Source: Leptodactylus fallax (taxonomy: Eukaryota; Chordata; Amphibia; Anura; Leptodactylidae). Taken from it: a stretch of DNA of 64,000 bases. Below, one piece after another: positions 23,067 to 33,936 of this stretch (its first letter is position 1; each line of letters begins with the position of its first letter). The DNA lies in NCBI GenBank assembly GCA_947044405.1, contig CAMRHE010000656.1, forward strand, positions 15,001 through 79,000, read 5' to 3'. The position numbers were made by a program, and so were the translations under genes. The notes under the pieces were generated by a model. The model saw only the letters and a program-made list of their open reading frames with translations, had not been told where the DNA came from and did not search any database.

Positions 23067-26000
23067 ATGGCCAAATTGACCTGTGTATCCTTCAATGTGA
23101 AAGGCTTCAACTCCCCGAGCAAGAGACACCATATCCTACTCCTACTTCGCAAACAGAAGGCGAATATTGCTTTTATACAGGAGACACATCTTAAAAACCA
23201 CCGTATTCCGCACCTACCAAAAACATATTTTTCTACGTGGTTTCATTCCTGTCATCCCACCTCGGCCTCAAAGGGGGTATCGATACTTATCCATAAGAAT
23301 GTCCCTTTCGTCTGCCATCAACAGTACTCAGACTCTGAGGGCAGAATTCTGCTCCTAAAAGGCACCATCGCTTCGAGACCATTCACATTTGCAAACTTCT
23401 ACGCACCAAACAAGGGTCAAATATCATGGCTTATAGCTGCTCTACAGACCCTAAAGCTGTTCGCAGAGGGCCCTATTATACTAGGGGGAGACCTTAATCT
23501 GGCTCTTAATCCGCCGCTGGACTCCACTTCTACCACGTCTCCCTTCTCCCAGAGGGCATTGAGTAGAATCAAGGCAACCTTGCACGACTTGCAGTTGAAC
23601 GACTTATGGCGCTCCCAACACCCCTCAACTAGGGATTACACCTTCTACTCCATTACGGGGAAATCATATCACAGACTGGATTACCTGTTTGTCTCCAAGA
23701 CTCTACTACAGCACTCCACTGCAGCCCGTATAGGCGCAATTACGGTCTCAGACCACGCCCCTGTCCTGGCGGTGGTGGAATTGAAACAGCTGCCGAGGGC
23801 CGCGACCACGTGGCGACTCAATGAGTCCCTCCTGGACTCAGACGTCGATGTGCAATTTCTATCCAAACACTTGGAAGAATTCTTTGAGCTGAATACCACC
23901 CCAGACATTGGTCCAGTTGTGCGTTGGGAATCCCACAAGGCGTACATTAGAGGGATTCTCATCTCCTTGGCGGCTAGAAACAAGAGGCATCGGCAAAGAG
24001 AACTTGACGAGCTACTAGAACACATAGCCAAAATTGAACGCACTCACAAACGCTACTTGACTGAACAGACGCAGAGAGACCTGTTACAGCTTAGAGAGAG
24101 GTTGAGAGACCTGCTGAACTCCCGGGCAGCGAAGCTACATCTCCACTACAGAAAGCTACTCTACGCACATGGAGATAAAGGAGGTCGCCTCATGACCAAC
24201 CTTATCCGTAAAGAGAGGAGCAAATCGTACATTGCCTCGATCAAAAAGGCCTCAGGAGGGAGCTGCTCTGCCACTGAAGGCATTGCCTCGGAGTTTGTGA
24301 CTTTCTACTCTCAGCTGTATAACCTTAAAGATAGTCCGGGGGAGTTGTCTGACACAGAAAAGCTTGTGATGACTCGGGATTTCCTTAGTAGCCTGAACCT
24401 ACCCTGCATCCCTGTGGAGTCTGCGGCTACTCTAATAGAACCGATCTCACTCAAGGAACTAACGGACACCCTCCATAGTTTTCCCACAGGGAAGAGTCCC
24501 GGTCCAGATGGGCTACCCCTACTATACTATAAGAAGTTCCAACAGATATTGGCGCCCCAGCTCTCCCTTGTTTGTAATGCGCTGCTGAATGGTAATGCCT
24601 TACCACGTCAAACGCAAGAAGCCCACATTACCCTGATCCCGAAAGAGGGGAAGGATCCTGCCGCATGTGGAAGCTATAGGCCGATATCCTTGTTAAATCT
24701 GGACCTCAAGATATGGGCGAAGATATTGGCACGCAGACTTCAACCTTTCATACCCAATTTAGTGCATGAGGAACAGTCTGGTTTTGTGCTGGGCAGGGAG
24801 GGCAGGAATAACACCGCTAAGCTGTTACCACTCATCCACCTTGCGAACAACTCTAAGCTACCCTTGGTGCTTCTGGGTGTAGATGCCGAAAAGGCCTTCG
24901 ACAGGGTAGACTGGGACTTTATGAGAGCCGTCTTGGGGAAGTTTGGACTCCCTGCCCAGTTCATAACTGCTATCTTTTCCTTATACGCCCAGCCCTCGGC
25001 GAGGCTCCGGATCAATGGAACGCTATCAAGCAGTTTTAATATCTCTAATGGGACGAGACAAGGGTGCCCATTATCCCCTACCTTATTCATTTTGGTGCTG
25101 GAGACCCTACTACAGGCAGTGAGACAAGATACTAGGATACAGGGAGTGCAGGTTGGAGACACGGTCTTGCATGCTACAGCATTTGCAGACGATGTTCTGT
25201 TCATAGTCTCAAACCCAGAGACGGGACTGACGGCTTTGGTAGAGGTTCTCAAGGATTATGGAAGACTCTCGCACTACAAGGCCAATCTCACGAAATCTGA
25301 GGTTTTAAATATCACACTGCACAAGCAGTCAGTTCGTAGTCTGCAGACCAGTACTCCATTCTTGTGGGCACGATCCTCAATTAAATATTTAGGTGTCCAC
25401 TTAACACCACGACTGGATCAGCTGTACCAACGAAATTTTCCGCCATTGCTTGACTCTGTTAAACGCAGCTTAGCTTCATATACCACGCTTCCACTCTCAT
25501 GGTTCGGAAGGAAAAACCTCATACAGACATACCTGATGCCTAAACTCCTGTACCACCTGTCCATGCTTCCAATTGGCATACCTACCACGTTCTTTAAGTC
25601 GCTGCGCAGTGTCTTAACTAGATTCATATGGAGACAGAGGACTCCTAGACTGGCCTGGTCGCTTCTAACTAAAGCAAGACGAGAGGGGGGTATTGGTCTA
25701 CCAGACCCCCAGAAATACTATAAAGCTGTGCAGCTGAGTTGGTGGGCCGAGCTCGCATCGCCCCTACAGACACCTATCGCAGCAGGTCTCATGAGGAAGA
25801 TGCCCTCAATACCCTACGCTGCAGCACTTTGGACTCCGACACTCCCGCTGAGCAAAGAGGTGAAATCTTGCCCAGTTCTACAGGGCGCTTCGGCGGTATG
25901 GAGAGAGTTGTACTCCAACTTGGCCCCTCACCCCTCTCCACTCCTCCCGTTGGGGTTGATACCGCGTTTACTGGGAAGTAAGGTGGAAGCTTATCCATCC

Positions 26001-26876
26001 CTATGGGCAAAACTGAATGGTCTCACACTGAGGGAGGTCTCCTCTGAGAAAGGCCTACTACCACTAGACGATATCCTCTGCTTGTTGCCCGACCTCACAC
26101 TGTCCTTCTTACACAGACAACATCTGCGGGGCTATTTTGATATGTTCCAGAAGAAATTTCAGATCCGCTGTGAACTGACTGCCTTTGAAAAACTTCTCAT
26201 GTCAAAAACAAAAATATTGAGAAAGACTTCACGTCTACTCCACCAATTTGTGGACCCAACTTCTTACTATAAACCAGCATTCATCTCTTCTTGGGAAAAG
26301 GAATTAAGTCTCGAACTCACAAGGGAAGAAGTGGAATTTGCTCTACGCAACTCGCACGGTTTCTCACAGTGTATCCGTCTTCAAGAGAATCATTATAAGC
26401 TGCTCTCCCGTTGGTACAGAACGCCAGACTGGCTCTTCCACAAAAATTTGACGGCCAGCAGCAAATGTTGGAGGTGCTCGACACAGCCAGGAACCTACCT
26501 ACATCTATGGTGGACCTGCCCGCTTATCCAGCCTTTTTGGTTGGAGATCCAGGATCGTATACGCTCCCTCGGGAATCCAGATTTCACGCTTGCCCCAGCC
26601 ATGATATTCTTGTCCATTCCATCTGCCGATTATCGGCCATCTAGAAATTGCCTCATCTCACACTTCCTGGCTGCAGCGAAAACAATCATACCACAGTTTT
26701 GGCTAAGCACGGAGACCCCGCCTGTGGCCTTGTGGGTGGAAAAGATGCATCAACTAGCTCGATTCGAAGAACTCCTGAGCTGGTCTCACAGAACACACGA
26801 GCACTTCTTGAAGATATGGTCCCCATGGCTGGTCAGTACAGCTAAGAGTCCCCACCTAAGGGGGAGCACTACATAG
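23067..26876 (+). CDS. L1 ORF2 protein, 1269 aa (APE endonuclease, reverse transcriptase)
   Basis: This enzyme nicks chromosomal DNA and reverse-transcribes L1 RNA at the nick. I chose the ATG at 23067 because the endonuclease fold begins right after it (LTCVSFNVKGFNSP); an upstream GTG gives only nine extra residues. Endonuclease motifs are QETH (38-41), D142 and N144 in GGDLNLAL, and SDH (228-230). RT motifs include [45 protein letters not shown] near 658 and the catalytic FADD at 706-709, then IKYLGVHLTP. The C-terminal cysteine motif is C1134-x2-C1137-x8-H1146-x4-C1151. All key residues seen are present and the frame is uninterrupted, so it could be active. Confidence 0.96.
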   Translation: MAKLTCVSFNVKGFNSPSKRHHILLLLRKQKANIAFIQETHLKNHRIPHLPKTYFSTWFHSCHPTSASKGVSILIHKNVPFVCHQQYSDSEGRILLLKGTIASRPFTFANFYAPNKGQISWLIAALQTLKLFAEGPIILGGDLNLALNPPLDSTSTTSPFSQRALSRIKATLHDLQLNDLWRSQHPSTRDYTFYSITGKSYHRLDYLFVSKTLLQHSTAARIGAITVSDHAPVLAVVELKQLPRAATTWRLNESLLDSDVDVQFLSKHLEEFFELNTTPDIGPVVRWESHKAYIRGILISLAARNKRHRQRELDELLEHIAKIERTHKRYLTEQTQRDLLQLRERLRDLLNSRAAKLHLHYRKLLYAHGDKGGRLMTNLIRKERSKSYIASIKKASGGSCSATEGIASEFVTFYSQLYNLKDSPGELSDTEKLVMTRDFLSSLNLPCIPVESAATLIEPISLKELTDTLHSFPTGKSPGPDGLPLLYYKKFQQILAPQLSLVCNALLNGNALPRQTQEAHITLIPKEGKDPAACGSYRPISLLNLDLKIWAKILARRLQPFIPNLVHEEQSGFVLGREGRNNTAKLLPLIHLANNSKLPLVLLGVDAEKAFDRVDWDFMRAVLGKFGLPAQFITAIFSLYAQPSARLRINGTLSSSFNISNGTRQGCPLSPTLFILVLETLLQAVRQDTRIQGVQVGDTVLHATAFADDVLFIVSNPETGLTALVEVLKDYGRLSHYKANLTKSEVLNITLHKQSVRSLQTSTPFLWARSSIKYLGVHLTPRLDQLYQRNFPPLLDSVKRSLASYTTLPLSWFGRKNLIQTYLMPKLLYHLSMLPIGIPTTFFKSLRSVLTRFIWRQRTPRLAWSLLTKARREGGIGLPDPQKYYKAVQLSWWAELASPLQTPIAAGLMRKMPSIPYAAALWTPTLPLSKEVKSCPVLQGASAVWRELYSNLAPHPSPLLPLGLIPRLLGSKVEAYPSLWAKLNGLTLREVSSEKGLLPLDDILCLLPDLTLSFLHRQHLRGYFDMFQKKFQIRCELTAFEKLLMSKTKILRKTSRLLHQFVDPTSYYKPAFISSWEKELSLELTREEVEFALRNSHGFSQCIRLQENHYKLLSRWYRTPDWLFHKNLTASSKCWRCSTQPGTYLHLWWTCPLIQPFWLEIQDRIRSLGNPDFTLAPAMIFLSIPSADYRPSRNCLISHFLAAAKTIIPQFWLSTETPPVALWVEKMHQLARFEELLSWSHRTHEHFLKIWSPWLVSTAKSPHLRGSTT

Positions 26877-27366
26877 AAGTGGAGCCTGCCCGCACGGAGG
26901 GGAGTCGATGAAGAGCTCTGGCTGCTCTCCTATCTTCTCGTTTCTCTCTTCTCTCGCTACCTTCTACGCTACATTTTTCTCCCATTAGCCTCACCTCTTT
27001 CTCCCATCGGGAGAATATTCCCTCCCCCTCCCCCCCCCCCCACCTCCTCTTTTATTTTTCCTTCTTAACCCCATTCTCACCTTACTAACCTCCCTCCCCC
27101 CCCCCCCCACATTTCTCCTCCCTCGCCCCTCCCCCCCCCCCTATGTGGCACTGCACCACACTAGACCACGATAGGATATATAAGAGCTAATTGGGCTCGT
27201 GGCCGTTTAAGGGGCCCGTAGGAACGTAGTGGTGAAGGTGAAGAATATTTGTCATATTTACTTTCGATGATATACTAGGATTGTACAAAATGTAAGAAAT
27301 GTGTTACGTGCCCTGTTTGTACTTTATTTGAAAACTTTAATAAAAATCTTTAAATCAAAAAAAAAA
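26877..27366 (+). other. L1 3' UTR with polyadenylation signal
   Basis: About 490 bp with several C runs (27030-27140). AATAAA lies at 27339-27344, close to the A-rich 3' terminus. I see no gene. Confidence 0.75.
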
Positions 27367-27382
27367 AAAAATGCCCAAACTA

Positions 27383-27845
27383 TTAAAATATTCATCCCAT
27401 ACAGTGAACGGCGTAGTGGGGAAAAAAAATCAAAATAGGCAAATGGCGGTTTTTTCAATACTTTGCCTCCTAAAAAAAAATTTAAGAAAAAGTGATCAAA
27501 CCATCAGACCTTCCTCAAAATGGTGTGTCAGAACATTGCAAAATAGAAAAAAAAAATTTTTTTGTGGCGAAGTTTTTCATTTTTTAAAAGGTATCAAAAC
27601 ATTGCAAATACTATATAAATTTGGTATCGCTTTGATCATACTGACCTACAGAATACAGGTAACATGTTATTGTTACCACACAGCGAACGCTGCAAAAATA
27701 AAACCCACAATGAAAGCAACATAAACAAATATACACTACACACAGTGATCAAACATTACAGTTACAAAACATTCACGGAACAAATCCACAGCATATAAAC
27801 AGCACATGATGTACACCTGGCTTATTGTGAGCAACCACTCATTCT
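27383..27845. repeat. Rest of the unit 2 TTAA MITE joined to array spacer
   Basis: 27383-27710 continues the MITE split by the L1. Near 27711 the sequence passes directly into spacer equivalent to about 11039, so unit 2 lacks everything between positions 1010 and 11039 of unit 1. This marks an internal deletion or recombination in the array. Confidence 0.7.
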
Positions 27846-28335
27846 AAAGCTGGCCATATATGTTAGATTTTAGACATTCATCACTTGTCTCAAATAAAAT
27901 GTGGTTGGTTGGTTGGTCGTACAACCAACTGTCCCAAAGACATAAACAACCACAAACCTTCCAATGAGTGTACGACTATCCCAGACGCTTAAAATTAACA
28001 TCTAAAAGTCAGTTCAGTGCTAATGAATTGCCGAAAACAGCAAATGACGGACACGTTGTGGTTATGTTAGTAGTACCAACACAAGCCCACAATACAAAAA
28101 TCTCCCACAGGTCTATCAGTCTAGCTTATAAACATCAGTTCACAACAGATAGATGGCAGAAAAAAATAACACAACAGATTTTGGTTCTGACCAACCTTAG
28201 TTGATAGTTGGTTGTATGGGACACGCTGTTGTGGGTTTACATATGAACAAACAGCAGGTAGTCTAAAATCTGCCACTTCAGATAATCTAATGTGCATTGC
28301 ATTTGTTCTTGTGAATCAAATGGGCATGGCCAGCT
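27846..28335. repeat. Fold-back MITE upstream of tRNA-Leu, unit 2
   Basis: Nearly identical to 11184-11670, with inverted ends AAAGCTGGCCATATATG and CATGGCCAGCTT. Confidence 0.6.
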
Positions 28336-28451
28336 TAATTCTTGCACCTAAAGCCATACATGTGGAAAGTGGTATAAAACAGTTTTTGGTGTGCGTCCTA
28401 CTGATATGATAACTGGTCTGGAAAGAGTTAATGGACATAGTGTGATAGGAA

Positions 28452-28534
28452 GTCAGGATGGCCGAGCGGTCTAAGGCGCTGCGTTCAGGTCGCAGTCTCC
28501 TCTGGAGGCGTGGGTTCGAATCCCACTTCTGACA
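28452..28534 (+). tRNA. tRNA-Leu (CAG), unit 2
   Basis: The best-preserved Leu of the array: GTCAGGA acceptor fully paired, A box GGCCGAGCGGTC, anticodon CAG, long variable arm, B box GGTTCGAATCC. ATATCTTTT downstream gives a T4 terminator. It is expected to be functional. Confidence 0.93.
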
Positions 28535-28593
28535 TATCTTTTAGTACTATATCTTATATTGTTAAATCAGTTGGCCACTTTCACACTAATATT

Positions 28594-28994
28594 GAGAGAC
28601 AAATGTTATCGTTAATGAAAAGTTGTACAATTTTACAATATATTTTCTGTATCATTTCCTCACAGTTTTCTAGATCTCTGTTGCTGACATTCATTCTGCT
28701 TACTTCTAATGGATAAAAATCAGTCCATGGTCATGTGATGGACACACAGGTGCACAGCTCCTTACCAGCTGTCTGATTACTGTGCTGTGATTATAACAAT
28801 ATATGCACCTGTGTGTACATCACATGACTATGGACCGTAGATCACATGACCATGGACTGATTTTTATCCACTGGGAATACACAGAATGAATGACATCTTG
28901 CAGAGATGTAGAAAATCATGAGGAAGTGATACAGAAAGTATATTGGAAAATTGTGTTACTTATTATTATACCATCAATAACATTTGTCTGTTAA
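28594..28994. repeat. Fold-back element between tRNA-Leu and tRNA-Phe, unit 2
   Basis: The same element as at 11928. Here the central part carries a short duplication of the ATCACATGACYATGGAC motif (about 28820-28858), which unit 3 shares. Confidence 0.75.
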
Positions 28995-29143
28995 AGGGGT
29001 TGTCCAGTTTCAGACAAATATTAAGGTTAAACTTTAAATTCAAATTTGGTGAGTTATTTTACATTGCTCATACATTATTTAGTTGATGAGTTCTGATAAT
29101 TTTTTTTTTTTGCAGTTTAAAATGGGTGAATAAAAGTAAAAAT

Positions 29144-29216
29144 TGCCAAAACCCGGGATCAAACCAGGGACCTTTAGATCTTCAGTCTAACGCTCTCCCA
29201 ACTGAGCTATTTCGGC
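29144..29216 (-). tRNA. tRNA-Phe (GAA), unit 2 first Phe
   Basis: The anticodon and D arms are intact. The acceptor has a G4-T69 wobble. The T loop reads TTTGATC (C56 to T), which breaks the conserved B box. T5 follows on the minus strand. It shares the TTTTGGCA 3' end with the first Phe of units 1 and 3, showing positional orthology. It may be weak or inactive. Confidence 0.75.
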
Positions 29217-29542
29217 CACCTGCTATAAATGATAGGTAGGTTGGTTTGTGGGTTTTATAGTAACAGCGTACTGGCTCATAAATATGCTATTTTTAATAAA
29301 GAATTAACTCCTCTTTTTGGCTTTAGAGGTTACAAGTTTAGGGAATTGTTTGTGCGTCCAAAACAGTTGTTCAATGTACAAAAGAAAGCATGACTGAGCG
29401 GCAACAAGCAGTGAGTATATACTGGAGACTCTACAGATAATTATAAGGAATTGTATAAATCCAAATTTAGACTTTTTTTTGCCTGAGATGAAGTACACCA
29501 TTATCAAATTTGATTCCTGATAGGGTTGACTGTAATGCGGAG

Positions 29543-29615
29543 GCCTCAGTGGCCCAATGGATAAGGCACTGGCTTTCTAAGCCAGGGATTGTGGGTTTGA
29601 GTCCCATCTGGGGTG
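29543..29615 (+). tRNA. tRNA-Arg with anticodon TCT, unit 2
   Basis: The body matches the unit 1 tRNA-Arg(CCT), but the loop reads TTTCTAA, giving TCT, which reads AGA. Other changes are GCCTCAG in the acceptor (T4-G69 wobble), TGGCCCAATGG in the D arm, and TTTGAGT in the T loop (C56 to T), which damages the B box. A T6 terminator lies about 8 nt downstream. It is probably weak or dead. Confidence 0.75.
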
Positions 29616-29837
29616 ATTACAAGTTTTTTGATAAAGGCAATGTTTTTTGATAAAGGTATATGTTTATACTAACAAGAAGGAATCCTCCTTACTTGTATGC
29701 ATTAACTCTGAGCTTACTCAGCTGCTAACTGGCCTGGAAGGTGTTAAATTAACTGCAAGCATTCCAGATGAATTATTTTATGTTCATACACTTCAGTTGA
29801 AGCATTTTGCAATTTAAACAGTGAAAAAAATTTAACC

Positions 29838-29910
29838 TGCCGAAACCCAGGATCGAACCAGGAACCTTTAGATCTTCAGTCTAACACTCTCCCAACTGAA
29901 CTATTTCGGC
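29838..29910 (-). tRNA. tRNA-Phe (GAA), unit 2 second Phe
   Basis: Complete acceptor GCCGAAA/TTTCGGC. The D arm has TAGTTCAG with AGAGTG, keeping wobble pairs. The B box is GGTTCGATCCT with a G-T pair in the T stem. T7 follows on the minus strand. It is plausibly functional. It shares the TTAACACTC-type variant with 39986-40058. Confidence 0.8.
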
Positions 29911-30261
29911 TTCATGTTAGTCATTTTTGCCAGCGTGTTCTGGCTCATAAAATAATGGGGGCAGATTTATGAAGACTGGCATTATTAACTCTGTTATTAC
30001 ATACCTTCTCTGGCCTCTGATTATTATACTCTGGGGCCTGATGAGAGCTCAGGGTATAATAATCAGTGTTACCCGGCACCTTCAGTTAGGACTGAGAAAG
30101 TTTGGTCCAAAATTAATTTTCCCAGTTAACTTTGTGAATATTCAACATTGAAATCCTCTGAGATTTGCCCTTCAATAGTAGAAATGCTAATGGAAAATTG
30201 GAAATAAAAAAAAAAAAAAAAAACACTTCTGGACCTCCCATAGACTATTTACTTCCGAAAG
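29911..30261. repeat. Array spacer at end of unit 2
   Basis: Homologous to 13066-13290 and 40059-40330. It contains an A18 tract near 30208, where the homology to the TTAA MITE then resumes. I see no gene. Confidence 0.55.
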
Positions 30262-30689
30262 TGCTCAAAAATGCCCGAACTATTGAAATATTCATCCCAT
30301 TCGGTAAACAGCGTAGCGGGCAAAAAAAAAAATCAAAATAGGCAAATAGCGTTTTTTTCAACACCTTGCCTCCTAAAGAAAAAAATTTAAGAAAAAGTGA
30401 TCAAACCATCAGACCTTCCCCAAAATGGTGTGTCAGAACATTGCAAAATAGAAAAAAAAAAAAAACTGTCGCCAAGTTTTAAATTTTTTAAAAGGTATCA
30501 AAACATTACAAATACTATATAAATTTGGTATCGCTGTGATCGTACTGACCTACAGAATACAGGTAACATGTCATTGTTACCACACAGTGAACGCCGTAAA
30601 AATTAAATTCACATGAAATTGGCGCTAATGCATTTTTTTTCCAATTCTACCTCATTCTGAATTTTTTTTTCCAGCTTCCTAGTAAATCG
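30262..30689. mobile_element. TTAA MITE, unit 3 copy, part left of the DIRS insertion
   Basis: It matches about 660-1075 of unit 1 (GTGCTCAAAAATGCCCGAAC). It is interrupted by DIRS copy 2 at AGTAAATCG and continues at 35973-36138. Confidence 0.65.
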
Positions 30690-30897
30690 TTGATTGTAAT
30701 GTCAATCTGTATTCCCTTAGTCCAGACAGCAGCACAATATGGGGTATCTCTGCCCCTGTGTGTTGTTTAGGACAGGTGGAACCTTTAATTAGCACCAAAA
30801 AGGTGCCTCCTACTAGCCCTATAAGAGGGCACAAGAGACCTCCCTCCACTGTGTAAATTATAAAGTAACAGGAAACAAGCTTCTAGGGAGGGAAGCC

Positions 30898-30982
30898 TTG
30901 TGCTGCTGTCTGGACTAAGGGAATACAGATTGACATTACAATCAACGATTCCCCTTACGTCCGACAGCAGCACAATATGGGG
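30898..30982 (-). repeat. DIRS internal complementary region (copy 2)
   Basis: GACTAAGGGAATACAGATTG... (complement of the low-coordinate end) abuts CGATTCCCCTTACGTCCGAC... (complement of the high-coordinate end) at 30945/30946. This arrangement is diagnostic for DIRS replication through a circle. Confidence 0.85.
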
Positions 30983-31019
30983 AGATAGCAAGTAATTCCC
31001 CTAGGGAGGGTTTCCTCGC

Positions 31020-32080
31020 CTTACAACGTCAAGGACTGACTGACCAAAGGCAGTTGTCTGGAAACTGCGGATGTCCAATGATAATGTTTAACAAAAGGTC
31101 AACTGAGATGACTATGATGCAGCCGCACAAATCTGGTCCAATGGTAAGGACCGATACTCAGCCAAAGAAGTCGACAACCCAGGTCGAGTGGCCGTAGAAA
31201 AACTGGAGGGAATAACTCCTGAATAAGAAAGGAAGACTTAATTGTCTCCTTGATCCATGTGGATAGAGTAGGCTTGGAAGCCTTGAGGCCTTTGTTTTTA
31301 CCCTGCATATCAATTAGTAGGCTTTCGGCCTTCTTAAGCGGTTGAGTGTGGAAAAGGTAAATCCACAGACACCTTACCACATCTAAGGTGTTGAGCTTTT
31401 CTTCCTCCTCAGAGGTTGGAGAGGGGAAAAACACAGGTAACGAAATTAGCTGATTGCTATTATAGTATGAGGGGACCTTAGGGATAAACCCAGGTAAACC
31501 TAAGGTGCACCCTATCTGCAAAAACAAAATGTACGGTTCTCTAGAAGAGAGGGCCTGGAGCACTCCTACTCTTTGGCAGATATAATAGCCAACAAAAAAG
31601 TGGTTTTGTAGGCTAAATATTTTATCTCCGTAGTCTCCAAGGGTCCAAATGGAGGACCGCACAGGCCTGTAATGACTACCGCAAGGTCCCACTGGGGATG
31701 ATACTGAGGGCTTTAGCCTCATTGCCCCTTTAAGGAACCTTGCAACCAGAGGATCCTGAGACAGACGTCTGTTCAAATGAGCGGAGAGGGCCGCAATCTG
31801 CACTTTCAAAGTGGCAGGGGCAAGGCCCTTATCCAAACCGTCTTGAAGAAAATATCAGCCGTTGAAGGTTCTAGATTATTAATACCCTTCTTGGAGCACC
31901 ACTCCATGAAAATCTTGGCTGTCCTCTGGTAGTTCTTATTGGTAGATTCTGCTCTTGCAGAATAAAGGGTCTTCAGGACGGCCTCTGACAGTCCTCTATC
32001 CTGCTGTAGGGACTGCTCAACCTCCAGGCTGTCAGGTTGAATCTCCAGAGATCCTGGCACTTCAGAGATCCTTGGGAAAC
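31020..32080 (-). pseudogene. DIRS tyrosine recombinase relic (copy 2)
   Basis: The N-terminal SAM-like part, near 31950-31870, reads ARAESTNKNYQRTAKIFMEW. After a frameshift near 31830 the frame 31836-31099 continues with LAPATLKVQIAALSAHL and the catalytic domain, including RVGVLQALSSREPYI. Near the C-terminus the tyrosine seen in copy 1 (KHYRLDV) is a histidine (KHYHW), in a shifted frame. The enzyme would integrate DIRS circles; this copy should be inactive. Confidence 0.72.
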
Positions 32081-33760
32081 CAGGTTCTGGATGGGGGGAA
32101 GCCTCCAATATATCCCTCGACTCATCTCCATGAGTTGGGAAAAACCAAGCTCTTTTTGGCCAGAATGGAATGATGGCTATCACAGAGACTTGGTCCTGTC
32201 TGATTTTCATTAATACCTTTGGTATTATTGGAATTGGAGGGAAGATGTATGCCAGCCTGGACCTCCAAGGGATGGACAGGGCATCCACTGCCAAGGGATT
32301 GTCCTCCTGGTAAAGGGAACAGAACTTCTCCACCTTGGCGTTGAGTCGGGTTGCCATGAGGTCTATTTCTGGAAGACCCCTGTTCAGGGTAATCTTATGA
32401 AAGACTTCTGGATTGAGTGACCATTCTCCTGATACGGCATAACCCCGACTCAACCGATCCGCTACTATGTTCAGGGAGCCCTTGATGTGAACTGCGGATA
32501 AATGGGTTAGATTTTTCTCTGCCCATGTAAATATCAGATCTGCCTCTCTAAGGAGGGTTGGTGATCTGGTGCCTCCCTGTCTGTTCACGTACAGCACTGT
32601 GGTCATGTTGTCTGACCGGATTTTGACTGCTCTTCCCCTGGGAAGAGGCAAGCAATAGAGTAAGGCACGATATACGGCTCTGAGCTCCTTCCAGTTGGAC
32701 GAGGTCCTTTTTTCAGGAGCGCTCCAGACTCCCTTTATGGAGTTTTCATCCAATGGGCTCCCCATCCCGAGGGGGATGCATCTGTAGTCAACAGGGTCCA
32801 AGAAGGTTGGACCGTGGACCTTCCGTCTTTCAGGTGCAACCACCACTTGAGGGAAAGACGGGTCCTGGGGGAGAGTCGAATCTTCTTGCTGAATGTAAGA
32901 AAGGAGCGATCCCAAGCCTCTAGTAACTCCTTCTGGAGGGGACGTAAGTGCCACAAGGCCCATGGGACTGCCTCCACTGAGGAAGGCATCAAGCCCAGGA
33001 TCTTCATCAATGTTCTGATGGAGGCTATCGGCTTTTTGAAGAGGTGCCGGACTGCCGCAACCAGCTTCTCCTTCCTTGCTGGTGTCAAGGAGATTTGCAG
33101 GCGGACTGAATCTAGGAAGTAGTTTTCTCAGAGGAACTTCCTTCGAGTTGAAGGGATCGTTTTTGACTTCTCCCAATTTATAAGCCATCACAGACTCTGA
33201 AGGCTGTCTGTAGGTACTGGAGCAGAACAGACTCTGACTGGGCCTTTATCAACCAGTCGTCTAGATAAGGCACCAAGAATATCCCCTGAAGCCTGAGGGC
33301 GGCCGTTATGGGGGCCACTACCTTTGTAAAGGTGTGGGAAGCAGAGGAGATCCCGAAGGGTAGTGCTGTGAATTGAAAGTGCTTCCTGTGGCCGGAAACT
33401 ACTACGGCAATCCTTAGAAAAAAACCTTCTGTGTGGAGGTGAATAGAAATATGCAAATGGGCGTCTTTTATATCCAAAGTCACAAAAAACATCGCCTTAG
33501 AGGAGAAAGGTGGTGACAGACTTTATGGTTTTCCTATGGAAGCGCTTCTTTTTGATGAAGCGGTTGAGGTACCTTAAGTCTATGATCATTCTCCACTTGT
33601 CTGCCGGTTTTGGCATCAGGAAGACGGGAGAATAGACACTGGATCCTTCTTCTAGAGAAGGGACTTCCACCAGGGCTCCCTTGTGAATGTACTCTCGGAT
33701 GGAGCATTCCAATGTAGTCTGCTGCATTGTAGGGAGGCTACGAGTTAACACAAACCGATC
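32081..33760 (-). pseudogene. DIRS reverse transcriptase and RNase H relic (copy 2)
   Basis: The RT begins near 33751 and contains SPVFLMPKPADKWRMIIDLR. After a frameshift near 33495 come LDIKDAHLHISI, LPFGISSASHTFTK and the catalytic YLDDWLIKA. A stop (GL-stop) interrupts the RT near 33180. The connection and RNase H then follow: LTTDASPSGWGAH near 32765, NWKELRAVYRALL, IRSDNMTTVLYVNRQGG and ADRLSRG. The last part is in the long open frame 33191-31806. At least two frameshifts separate these blocks. The motif order is typical of DIRS pol. Confidence 0.82.
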
Positions 33761-33936
33761 CTGAGGAGGACGGAGGAACTTGATTGCATAACCTCTTTGG
33801 ATTACCTACCGGACCCATGGGTCTCGAATTTTTCCCTGCCCGCAGTTGAGAAAGTGGGAGACACGACCTCCGACAAGAATCTCGGCCACAGGAAAACTGC
33901 TTCTGATGTCAAAAGCTAGGCTTGACTTTTTTATCA

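Larger units (their letters stand above)
20720..27366 (+). mobile_element. Full-length, apparently intact L1-clade LINE
   Basis: A perfect 16-bp duplication AAAAATGCCCAAACTA flanks it (20704-20719 and 27367-27382). The empty site is visible in unit 1 near 666-681. The element starts GGGGCGGAGCCTGACCG, carries open ORF1 (20820-21905) and ORF2 (23067-26876), and ends with AATAAA (27339-27344) and a short A tail. Total length is about 6.65 kb. The first 100 bp precede ORF1, an unusually short 5' UTR for this clade, while the spacer between the ORFs is about 1.16 kb and very C-rich. Intact ORFs and an unmutated duplication suggest recent insertion. Confidence 0.95.

Noticed and set aside
23681..25627. 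Minus-strand open frames up to 170 codons
   Set aside because: They are shadows of the L1 ORF2, with no domain pattern.
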